A stretch of 6,968 nucleotides of DNA. It comes from Beijerinckiaceae bacterium (GTDB lineage Bacteria > Pseudomonadota > Alphaproteobacteria > Rhizobiales > Beijerinckiaceae). The stretch's first letter is position 1. Each line of letters opens with the position of its first letter. The translations under genes and the position numbers were made by a program. Shown piece by piece: positions 1-5,505 of this stretch. The stretch is from the NCBI GenBank assembly GCA_027346205.1, contig DAIESR010000521.1, positions 1-6,968 on the forward strand, read 5' to 3'. The notes under the pieces were generated by a model. The model saw only the letters and a program-made list of their open reading frames with translations. It was not told the origin of the DNA and searched no databases.

Positions 1-1
1 C

Positions 2-922
2 AAGGCCGTCTTCATCGTCGACGACAATCTGATCGGCAACAAAAAGGTCATCAAAGAAGTGTTGCGCGAAGTCGCCGCCTGGCAGAAGGCCCATGGCTAT
101 CCTTTGACTTTCTTCACCGAGGCGTCGCTGGATCTCGCCGAGGATGAAGAGCTCATGGCGCTGATGGACGCGGCGAATGTACGCTCGGTCTTCGTCGGTA
201 TAGAAACGCCGAATGAAGAGTCGCTGAAGGAGACCGGCAAGATACAAAATCTGCGCGGCCACAACCGCAGCATCGCCGAGAAAGTGCATGCGATCCATGA
301 GCATGGCATCGAAGTCTGGAGCGGCATGATCCTCGGCTTTGACAATGATCGTTCCGACATATTCGACCGCCAGCTGCAGCTCGTCGAGGAGGCGCGTGTC
401 GTGCATTCCTCCGTCGGCATGCTCTCGGCCATACCGAAGACGCCTTTGCATGAGCGTCTCGCACGCGAGAACCGTCTCGACCCCTCGGACCGCACGGAAT
501 ATGGCACCAATGTCATTCCGCGCGGCATGGATCGCGCGACCTTGCGCGACGGCTATCTGCATGTGCTGCGCGAGCTCTATGATGTGAAGAACTATTTCTC
601 CCGGCTCGATGCGCTCTATCTCGAAGGCGGGCTAAAATCGAGCAAGTCCCGTGACGACTATTTGCGTGACAAGCCATTGCGTCGCCTCGGATTCGGCATA
701 GAAGCGGTCGCCCAAGCCGTCTATGTCTTTTTCAAATTGCAGAGCGCCGTCCGGGACGCGGATTTGCGCCGCTCCTATAGGCAGATCACCTATAAGGTCC
801 TGCGTCGCCGTCCGGATCCTTTCATCCTACAGACCTATGCCTTGAAGTCGGTGGCGCATTATCATTACCACACGCTGATCGCAGGCATGACCAAAGACGG
901 GCATCTCTTGAATATGTTTTGA
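2..922 (+). CDS. B12-binding-type radical SAM protein with DUF4070-like C-terminus (5'-truncated)
   Basis: The frame is open from the first bases, so the start lies outside the window and 306 C-terminal residues remain. They begin in the radical SAM barrel: FIVDDNLIGNKK (residues 4-15) is the strand that usually follows the CxxxCxxC iron-sulfur motif in cobalamin-dependent radical SAM enzymes, so the cluster cysteines and any N-terminal B12 domain are upstream and unseen. Other family signatures are VFVGIETP (63-70), GMILGFDND (108-116) and the AIPKTPLHERL stretch near 142-152. From about residue 169 (NVIPRGM, then LRELYDVKNYFSRLDALYL) it looks like the DUF4070 domain that follows the barrel in this group. 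Members methylate or rearrange unreactive carbons, including hopanoids (HpnP). The C-terminal part does not match HpnP as I remember it, so I give no symbol and no substrate. The stop TGA is at 920-922. The 228 bases after it carry no gene. Confidence 0.85.
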   Translation, partial: KAVFIVDDNLIGNKKVIKEVLREVAAWQKAHGYPLTFFTEASLDLAEDEELMALMDAANVRSVFVGIETPNEESLKETGKIQNLRGHNRSIAEKVHAIHEHGIEVWSGMILGFDNDRSDIFDRQLQLVEEARVVHSSVGMLSAIPKTPLHERLARENRLDPSDRTEYGTNVIPRGMDRATLRDGYLHVLRELYDVKNYFSRLDALYLEGGLKSSKSRDDYLRDKPLRRLGFGIEAVAQAVYVFFKLQSAVRDADLRRSYRQITYKVLRRRPDPFILQTYALKSVAHYHYHTLIAGMTKDGHLLNMF

Positions 923-1150
923 CGACATTTTTGAGAGATGCGTCGCCCCCCGTCGCCGCAGTGTTTTTTATGCTGTCGGCACGCCACGCCTTTCGGCGAT
1001 TGGCATAGGCTCGAGGGGATGGGTTCGCTCGGCTTTTGATCCAGCGCAAAATCGTTGCTGATGGCAGGCATAGGATATTGGCTGGTCGCCACGCGTCGCG
1101 TTGCGCGCGTTCATGGCCGCATCCAACCGACCTCCGAACGGAGAGCACTC
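923..1150. other. Intergenic region before the SH3-like gene
   Basis: These 228 bases separate the radical SAM gene from the small exported protein. There is a T-run (gttttttatg near 962-971) but no convincing stem before it, so I do not call a terminator. No promoter with good spacing stands out. The only clear signal is the Shine-Dalgarno sequence GGAG at 1140-1143, seven bases ahead of the ATG at 1151. Confidence 0.5.
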
Positions 1151-1417
1151 ATGAAGCGCCTTCTCCTTGCCTGCTGCTTCGGTATGACTGCGACGAGCGC
1201 CTTCGCGCAAGATTGCGTTGTGAATGATCTGAGCGGAACGCCCTTGAATGTTCGCACGCAGCCGCGAGGGTCGATCCTCGGTGCGCTCCACAATGGCGTC
1301 AGGGTGCAGATCGTCGATACGGCCCATGATGAGAATGGCAGGCCGTGGGCCTATGTCATTCCCCTTGACGCGGGCAAGCGTGGCTGGATTTTCCGGGCCT
1401 ATCTCGATTGTGAATGA
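1151..1417 (+). CDS. Small exported SH3-like (SH3b) domain protein
   Basis: The product has 88 residues. The ATG at 1151 is chosen because GGAG (1140-1143) sits seven bases before it and because it opens a clean signal peptide: MKR, a hydrophobic stretch, then cleavage after SAFA near residue 19, leaving QDC. Extending the frame upstream to 1055 would bury the signal peptide. The mature chain of about 69 residues has the look of a bacterial SH3 domain: LNVRTQPRGSILGALHNG (the common 'LNVR..P.G.vig.l..G' opening), VQIVDT, and PWAYVIP followed by GWIFRAYLDC, the typical closing strand with its conserved Trp. Two cysteines, one just after the cleavage site and one at the penultimate residue, could form a disulfide joining the ends. 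Such domains usually bind peptidoglycan or other periplasmic partners; the ligand here is unknown. It faces the minus-strand gene ending at 1493. Confidence 0.85.
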   Translation: MKRLLLACCFGMTATSAFAQDCVVNDLSGTPLNVRTQPRGSILGALHNGVRVQIVDTAHDENGRPWAYVIPLDAGKRGWIFRAYLDCE

Positions 1418-1492
1418 TCGAAGGGCTGCTGTTCTCTTGGCGCGTGGTCACACAGCTATGTTCTGCGATAATGCGTCAGGCGGCCGCAAGGC

Positions 1493-1831
1493 TCATTTGG
1501 TGCAACTGGTCAGATCTTTGTCCTCAATCGAAAAGACCTTCCCCGCTTCGAGGTTGAGGTCTTTCACGATGCAGCTGCGCCCGTCCTTATAGCCGATCTT
1601 CACATCATAGTGGCCGGGGCTCACATTCGGCATGTTCAGTCGTTCGTCGTGGTCGACGCTGCCGTCCTTGTCGCTTTTGCAGAGATAGGGGCCGAAGTTC
1701 TGCGTCCCGGGTTTGGCGGGTTGCACGCTCGTCACCGTTTGGGCCGTGAGATTCCAGAAGCGGATGGGCTTTGCCGTTGCCCGCGTGGTCCCGAGCGCCA
1801 GAAATGATGTCGCAAGAAAAACGATCCGCAT
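1493..1831 (-). CDS. Small exported protein of unknown function
   Basis: The product has 112 residues. The start ATG (1831-1829) has GAGG at 1842-1839, seven bases upstream. An N-terminal signal peptide is visible: MRIVFLATSFLALG, then cleavage after ATA near residue 20. The mature domain starts KPIRFWNLTAQTV and contains GPYLCKSDKDGSVDHDERL, an acidic DxDG-like segment that could bind a cation but may only be a turn, followed by SPGHYDVKIGYKDGRSC and a short C-terminus ending LTSCTK. It looks like an all-beta domain of about 90 residues with three cysteines. I recall similar 'NLT..TV ... KDGSVDHDERL' proteins in Hyphomicrobiales genomes annotated only as hypothetical. Function is unknown; a periplasmic location is inferred from the signal peptide. 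It is convergent with the SH3-like gene (75 bases between stops) and divergent from rph. Confidence 0.82.
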   Translation of the reverse strand: MRIVFLATSFLALGTTRATAKPIRFWNLTAQTVTSVQPAKPGTQNFGPYLCKSDKDGSVDHDERLNMPNVSPGHYDVKIGYKDGRSCIVKDLNLEAGKVFSIEDKDLTSCTK

Positions 1832-2048
1832 CGCCCACCCTCACGTTGTAGCTCTTGTCTTGAAGTTAGGGCTACTGCCGACGCCGTGCAAGCAAGCGGA
1901 TAGGGAATTGACGCAGCCAGTCCGACCGCACCAAAAAGATGCGCCCACCGGTACGTTGCCGATGGTTGCATGGATAAAGCGAAGCGCCTAAGCATGGCCG
2001 CCGCCGGCCCAGGCTTTGGGGTCGGGTGAAAATAAAGGCAGAGGATTT
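1832..2048. promoter_or_regulatory. Divergent intergenic region between the exported protein gene and rph
   Basis: This 217-base gap must hold the promoters of both the minus-strand gene and rph, because the two are transcribed away from each other. A TTGACG at 1908-1913 resembles a -35 box, but no good -10 lies at 16-18 bases, so I do not place a promoter. No CIRCE-like inverted repeat is seen, although rph often neighbours hrcA in alphaproteobacteria. The rph ribosome binding site AAAGGCAGAGG (about 2034-2044) closes the region. Confidence 0.45.
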
Positions 2049-2762
2049 ATGCGTCTATCCAAACGCGCGCCCGACGAATTGCGCCCGGTCTCGCTCGAAC
2101 GCAATGTCGCGCGCTATGCGGAAGGTTCATGTCTCGTCAAATTCGGCGCAACGCATGTCCTCTGTACCGCCTCGCTGGAAGATAAGCCACCGCAATGGTT
2201 GCGCGGCCAGGGGCGCGGCTGGGTGACGGCGGAATATGCGATGCTGCCACGCGCTACCCATACGCGGACGCGGCGCGAGGTGACTTCCGGCAAGCAGTCT
2301 GGCCGCACACAAGAGATTCAGCGCCTGATCGGCCGTAGCCTGCGCGCCGTTACCGATCTGCAAATGCTGGGCGAACGGCAGATCACGCTCGATTGCGACG
2401 TGCTGCAGGCCGATGGCGGCACACGCACGGCGGCGATCACCGGCGCTTGGGTCGCTTTGCATGATTGCCTGAAATGGATGCATGGCCGCTCGATCATCAA
2501 GGATTTTCCCTTGCGCGATCATGTCGCCGCGGTCTCTTGCGGCGTATCGAATGGCGAGCCTGTGCTCGATCTCGATTACGCGGAGGATTCGGCCGCCGAG
2601 ACCGATGCGAATTTCGTCATGACCGGCCTCGGATCTCTCGTCGAAGTGCAGGCGACCGCGGAGGCGGCCGTCTTTTCGGAGGCAGCGCTCACCTCCATGC
2701 TGAGCTTGGCGCGGCAAGGCATAGTGAAGCTCGTCGAGCTGCAGAAGCAGGCTATTGCCTGA
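2049..2762 (+). CDS. rph: Ribonuclease PH
   Basis: RNase PH is a phosphorolytic 3'-to-5' exoribonuclease that trims tRNA 3' ends using phosphate and releases nucleoside diphosphates; the enzyme is a cytoplasmic hexamer. The product is 237 residues, the usual length (about 238). Signatures in order: [18 protein letters not shown] (1-18), [17 protein letters not shown] (57-73), [17 protein letters not shown] (84-100) with the phosphate-site Arg86, [12 protein letters not shown] (122-133) with Gly-Thr-Arg126, and LDLDYAEDS (173-181) carrying acidic residues (Asp174, Asp176, Asp180) in the metal-binding region. The ATG at 2049 is chosen because family proteins start MR..-RAPD and GAGG lies just upstream; an extension to a TTG at 2016 would add an unrelated leader. 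rdgB begins one base after the stop, indicating co-transcription and probably translational coupling. Confidence 0.98.
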   Translation: MRLSKRAPDELRPVSLERNVARYAEGSCLVKFGATHVLCTASLEDKPPQWLRGQGRGWVTAEYAMLPRATHTRTRREVTSGKQSGRTQEIQRLIGRSLRAVTDLQMLGERQITLDCDVLQADGGTRTAAITGAWVALHDCLKWMHGRSIIKDFPLRDHVAAVSCGVSNGEPVLDLDYAEDSAAETDANFVMTGLGSLVEVQATAEAAVFSEAALTSMLSLARQGIVKLVELQKQAIA

Positions 2763-2763
2763 G

Positions 2764-3414
2764 ATGCCAGTGCCTGAAATGCGGAGAAAGCTCGAAGGTC
2801 GGATGGTGATCGCCACCCATAATGCCGGCAAGCTCTGGGAGATGCGCGAGCTTCTGGCGCCGCATGGGCTTGATGTCGTCTCGGCGGGCGATCTCGGTCT
2901 GCCGGAGCCGGAGGAGACGGGCGGCACTTTTGTCGCCAATGCGGAATTGAAGGCGCTGGGCGCCGCGCAAGCCGCGGGACTGCCGGCGCTCGCCGATGAT
3001 TCCGGCCTCTGCGTCGAGGCATTGGGCGGCGCGCCGGGGATCTACTCCGCGCGGTGGGCCGAGGTTGGCCCCAGCGGACCGAGGGATTTCGCCGCAGCCA
3101 TGGAAAAGGTCAAGACGGCGCTGAAGGAGGCGGGTGCGACACCGCCTTATGCGGCGCATTTCGTCTCCGTCATCGCACTCGCCTGGCCGGACGGAACGGT
3201 CGAGGCCTTCGAAGGCAAGGTCTTCGGCCGTTTGGTCTTTCCGCCGCGCGGGACGCTCGGCTTCGGCTATGATCCGATCTTTCTCCCTGACGGCCTGACG
3301 CGGACCTTCGGCGAGATGATGTCCGCCGAGAAGCAGGCGATCCCGGCGGACGGCTCGCTGGCGCTTTCGCATCGGGCCAGGGCTTTCCAATCCTTCGCGC
3401 GCGCCTATCTTTGA
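2764..3414 (+). CDS. rdgB: dITP/XTP pyrophosphatase (RdgB/HAM1 family)
   Basis: This enzyme hydrolyses non-canonical purine triphosphates (dITP, XTP) to the monophosphate and pyrophosphate, keeping deaminated bases out of DNA and RNA. From the ATG at 2764 it has 216 residues. Family motifs are intact: VIATHNAGK near residues 15-23 (nucleotide-binding loop with the conserved SHN/THN-x-x-K), [24 protein letters not shown] in the middle (metal-binding Asp pair and 'PGxxSAR'), FGYDPIF (purine-recognition loop) and LSHRARAF near the end. Several starts are possible: TTG 2755, ATG 2764, ATG 2779 and ATG 2803, all within a short leader before the domain. I prefer 2764 because it sits one base after the rph stop, suited to reinitiation; 2779 is equally consistent with the family length. 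hemW, a frequent follower in this order, is not present. Confidence 0.96.
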   Translation: MPVPEMRRKLEGRMVIATHNAGKLWEMRELLAPHGLDVVSAGDLGLPEPEETGGTFVANAELKALGAAQAAGLPALADDSGLCVEALGGAPGIYSARWAEVGPSGPRDFAAAMEKVKTALKEAGATPPYAAHFVSVIALAWPDGTVEAFEGKVFGRLVFPPRGTLGFGYDPIFLPDGLTRTFGEMMSAEKQAIPADGSLALSHRARAFQSFARAYL

Positions 3415-3439
3415 TGGATCGAAGCAATATCAATTGTCG

Positions 3440-3455
3440 CGGCATGGCTCTTGCT
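3440..3455 (+). promoter_or_regulatory. Possible sigma-54 (-24/-12) promoter
   Basis: CGGCATG at 3440-3446, four bases, then TTGCT at 3451-3455 matches the RpoN consensus TGGCACG-N4-TTGCW with two mismatches. The key GG (3441-3442) and GC (3453-3454) are both present at the right spacing. A start near 3466 would give a leader of about 100-110 bases before the small gene at 3577. A TATAAT at 3465-3470 lies beside it but has no matching -35. One match of this quality can occur by chance, and no upstream activator site was recognised. Confidence 0.3.
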
Positions 3456-3576
3456 GCGATGCGGTATAATGACCATAATTGGCTTGGCCTTAAGCGTGAG
3501 CTGATTTGTCCCGTTGTATAAAGCGCGAGGCTGATGCACGGAGCCGAGCGGCTCTGATGTCCTGATGACGAGTAAG

Positions 3577-3882
3577 ATGTCGACGATTTGGAACACAAAA
3601 TATGGCACGCGCCGCGTGCGGCATGATCCGCCGACCCTCAAGGAGGCGATCATTGCAGCGCAGGGGCTTTCCGATGAGATTCACGACCAGATCGAGATCG
3701 CCGCGGGTCTCATGGATCTGCCGATCGAGGAAGTGCGGGCGGAAGTGCTGAAGTCGGCGCCGCAGCGTGGCGCTGCGCGCATCCTTGCGCCGGCCAGCAG
3801 GGAAGGCGCGGCGCCCCGCACCGTGATCGTCGAACGCAAGGTTTCGCGGCGCATGATCAGGCCGGCCAGCGTCAGTCAATAA
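3577..3882 (+). CDS. Small conserved hypothetical protein
   Basis: The product is 101 residues from the ATG at 3577; an in-frame ATG at 3565 would add MTSK. I prefer 3577 because proteins of this type, as I recall them from Hyphomicrobiales, begin near MS-x-IWNTKYGTRRVR. Neither start has a strong Shine-Dalgarno. No signal peptide or membrane segment is visible, so it is probably cytoplasmic. Residues 18-58 (PPTLKEAIIAAQGLSDEI, then IEIAAGLMDLPIEEVRAEVLK) look like a pair or trio of helices. The tail from about residue 60 is basic and Ala/Pro/Arg-rich (PRTVIVERKVSRRMIRP), probably disordered and able to bind nucleic acid or a membrane surface, but that is a guess. I recognise no named domain. 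It stands alone after rdgB (162 bases) and converges on the minus-strand gene ending at 3951. Confidence 0.8.
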   Translation: MSTIWNTKYGTRRVRHDPPTLKEAIIAAQGLSDEIHDQIEIAAGLMDLPIEEVRAEVLKSAPQRGAARILAPASREGAAPRTVIVERKVSRRMIRPASVSQ

Positions 3883-3901
3883 TCGATAATTTAAGCTTGC
3901 C

Positions 3902-3916
3902 GGCGCGCGCTGCGCC
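3902..3916. terminator. Weak hairpin between convergent genes
   Basis: GGCGC (3902-3906) and GCGCC (3912-3916) form a five-base-pair GC stem with a five-base loop in the 68-base gap between the convergent genes ending at 3882 and 3951. There is no T-run on either side, so an intrinsic terminator is only a weak possibility. Confidence 0.2.
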
Positions 3917-3950
3917 TTGAAATGTCGGGCCGATGGCTTGCGGACATGCT

Positions 3951-4979
3951 CTATCTATTTGAAAGAGAGCCGAGCTGCGCGATCACCGCATAGGCCAAGA
4001 AATGCGGCGGCAGAATAGGCTGTGCCCCACCGATGACCTTGGGCAGAGCGATCGGTTGCATTGGCTGCCTCAAGGCGAGGGTGAGCGACATCGGGCGCTG
4101 CGGCGGCGATGGCACATCCACGGCGGTTGCGACGGGCTGCGTTTCAGCGACTTGCGGCGCTCCCGCTCGTATAGCTTCTGTTTGCGTTGCTGCCGTTTGG
4201 ATCGCGCCGAAACGGCTTTCGTCCGGACCTGGTTGCGCAGAGGCGGGGCGTTGCGGCGGCATAGGCACAGCGTTGAACACGGTTTCGGCGGAAAGATTTC
4301 TCTCTGTGGCTGTCTGCTGTCGTGTCGCGACCTGCGTTGGGGTATGCGCAGCGCTATTTCTGGGCACAGCCTTGTTCCCGAAGACCGACATGACATTTGC
4401 CCAGACGCGCGAGACAGGATTTCCGGAAGCTGGTCGTGGCGCAGGTTCTTTCGCCGCCAGCATGATGCGCGGCGTGTTGCAGTTCCTGACTCCGAGCGAG
4501 ATCAGCTCGGCCCCCGAAAGTATTTTGAATTTGCGCGTCAGAGTGCCGAGGCGCGCACGTACCGGGGCGGGATAGGCATCGAATAATTGCTCAGACACGC
4601 CAAGGTCGGTCCTATGATCGCGCAGATCATAGGCCTGATGGAATTTGAAAATACTGTCGGGATAGACGCAGACATTCGGCAAGCTCAATGCCAGCGTGCA
4701 GGCGGAGTGGCATTCATGCACCCGCACCTCGCGGTCTGTCCTACGATAAAACTCGGTCTGCGCCTCATAATCCCTGACGAGTCCGCCGACGTCTTTCACC
4801 ACAATGACGGGGGCCGGAGCAGGCGGTGGGTTGAGATAGGTCAAATCCAATCCTTCACAGCGACGCATGTCGATATTGGCGATTGTCCGTCCGTCGGAGG
4901 AGTCCGGGCTTCGCTCCGTACCGACGCTAGAAAAACGTGGTGAACACCGGGTTAAAGCCGCCGGCTGCGCATCCGGCAT
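3951..4979 (-). CDS. ClpP/crotonase-fold-like protein with Pro/Gln-rich tail (COG3904-like)
   Basis: From ATG 4979-4977 the product has 342 residues; AGGCGG lies six bases upstream. A GTG at 5003 would add eight basic residues and ATG 4868 would give a shorter form. Residues 57-167 resemble the predicted periplasmic ClpP-like proteins of alphaproteobacteria: VIVVKDVGG (58-66, oxyanion-type Gly-Gly), CHSACTLALSLPNVCV (90-105, candidate nucleophile Ser92), FKFHQAYD (111-118, candidate His114), and a helical region ending GVRNC (163-167). Five cysteines (41, 90, 94, 104, 167) suggest disulfides and an extracytoplasmic site. After about residue 175 the chain is rich in Pro, Ala, Gln and Thr, with PPQRP twice, as in linkers of exported proteins. 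Oddly, no signal peptide is visible; the first 30 residues look like non-native sequence and overlap the xdhC remnant by 53 bases in another frame. Proteolytic activity is not shown. Confidence 0.7.
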   Translation of the reverse strand: MPDAQPAALTRCSPRFSSVGTERSPDSSDGRTIANIDMRRCEGLDLTYLNPPPAPAPVIVVKDVGGLVRDYEAQTEFYRRTDREVRVHECHSACTLALSLPNVCVYPDSIFKFHQAYDLRDHRTDLGVSEQLFDAYPAPVRARLGTLTRKFKILSGAELISLGVRNCNTPRIMLAAKEPAPRPASGNPVSRVWANVMSVFGNKAVPRNSAAHTPTQVATRQQTATERNLSAETVFNAVPMPPQRPASAQPGPDESRFGAIQTAATQTEAIRAGAPQVAETQPVATAVDVPSPPQRPMSLTLALRQPMQPIALPKVIGGAQPILPPHFLAYAVIAQLGSLSNR

Positions 4980-5224
4980 TTTGCGCCGCCTTTTTCTTGG
5001 CACTTTGCGGCAAGGGTTGGGCCAGTGCGGGACATTTGATTGTCGCAGGTTGCCAGACGGCGCTGCGGAGAGCGCCTGTGCCGTTCGCGGGCGCTCTCCG
5101 CAGCGCCGCGATGATCTCAGCCAGAATGGCGATGGCGATTTCGGAAGGAGCAGCGGCGCCGATGTCGAGGCCTATCGGCGCGCGAATGCGTGCGAGGTCT
5201 TCGTCTTTGAATCCCGCGTGCTTC
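4927..5224 (-). pseudogene. xdhC-family C-terminal remnant
   Basis: Reading on the minus strand from the edge of the palindromic repeat, the frame gives LKHAGFKDEDLARIRAPIG, then LDIGAAAPSEIAIAILAEII and AALRRA. This is the characteristic end of XdhC/CoxI-family proteins ('GF...dlarIhAPIGLDIGa.sPaEIAvaIlAEIia'), which insert or sulfurate the molybdenum cofactor of xanthine dehydrogenase and related hydroxylases. Only about 45 recognisable residues of a normal 230-330 remain. The N-terminal part and the Rossmann glycine motif are missing: upstream lies the composite repeat, and beyond it I find no XdhC-like sequence in any minus frame. The frame continues past the usual end through a hairpin-encoded stretch and a Lys/Ala-rich tail to a TAG at 4927. 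The frame stays open through the repeat (an ATG at 5331 lies in it), so a short hybrid product is possible, but a functional enzyme is not. Confidence 0.72.
5058..5108. repeat. Perfect 19-bp inverted repeat (hairpin)
   Basis: CGGCGCTGCGGAGAGCGCC (5058-5076) is an exact reverse complement of 5090-5108, with a 13-base loop (5077-5089). It lies just beyond the conserved XdhC end and is translated in the remnant frame as roughly RRAPANGTGALRSA. No T-run follows on either strand, so a standard intrinsic terminator is not supported. It may be an inserted palindromic element or a rho-independent-like end that lost its U tract. Confidence 0.85.
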
Positions 5225-5350
5225 AGAGCATGTCCCGGAAAAGTTGATAGACTTTTCCGACAAAGGACATGCTCCAAGTATTTGAAGTAGAGCCGATTTT
5301 TCCCGCCTAAATGGATCGCAAGCGATTCCATATAGGCGGGATCGGCTCTA
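5225..5350. repeat. Composite palindromic repeat element (two hairpins)
   Basis: The first hairpin spans 5226-5274: GAGCATGTCC (5226-5235) pairs with GGACATGCTC (5265-5274) and CGGAAAAGT (5236-5244) pairs with ACTTTTCCG (5251-5259), with a TGATAG loop and a five-base bulge (5260-5264). The second spans 5288-5350: TAGAGCCGAT (5288-5297) pairs with 5341-5350 and CCCGCCTA (5302-5309) with TAGGCGGG (5333-5340), continuing imperfectly into ATGGATCGC/GCGATTCCAT. The first arm resembles the dispersed 'GAGCATG(A)TCC-GGAAAAGT' repeat of Hyphomicrobiales, which commonly carries a second hairpin ending in a CTCTA. That relation is from memory. It abuts the xdhC remnant exactly. Confidence 0.8.
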
Positions 5351-5505
5351 GCCGTTCCAGACGTGTCGCAATAGCAGCGAGTTTGCTCATGAGCACTTGT
5401 TCCGGCTCTGCTCGACGGACATGGGCTCGAGCCTTCCTGCGTGTGACGTGGCACCATCAGCTTTCGCCGCTCAAGTGCATGCCGCGTCTTTCACGCCTTT
5501 GTGTT
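5351..5505. other. Unassigned gap between the repeat and the acetyltransferase gene
   Basis: These 155 bases follow the stop of the acetyltransferase gene on the minus strand and precede the repeat. Minus-strand frames show only short pieces such as MSKLAAIATRLERLE (start near 5392), which then runs into a stop inside the repeat. I find no match to the missing XdhC N-terminus and no terminator. It may be decayed coding sequence. Confidence 0.4.

Noticed and set aside
2..922. Assignment of the radical SAM gene as hpnP (hopanoid C-2 methylase).
   Set aside because: The core motifs are shared by the wider family, but the C-terminal part differs from HpnP as I remember it and no hopanoid gene is adjacent.
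1151..1174. A lipoprotein signal (LLAC at residues 5-8 of the SH3-like protein).
   Set aside because: The cysteine comes too early for a lipobox, and a standard SAFA/Q cleavage site follows at the right distance.
2127..2939. A long minus-strand open frame across rph and rdgB.
   Set aside because: It mirrors two certain genes; such antisense frames are common in GC-rich DNA and the translation has no recognisable domain.
4033..4586. Plus-strand open frames opposite the Pro/Gln-rich tail of the ClpP-like gene.
   Set aside because: Composition reflects the antisense of a low-complexity region; no domain and no start signal.
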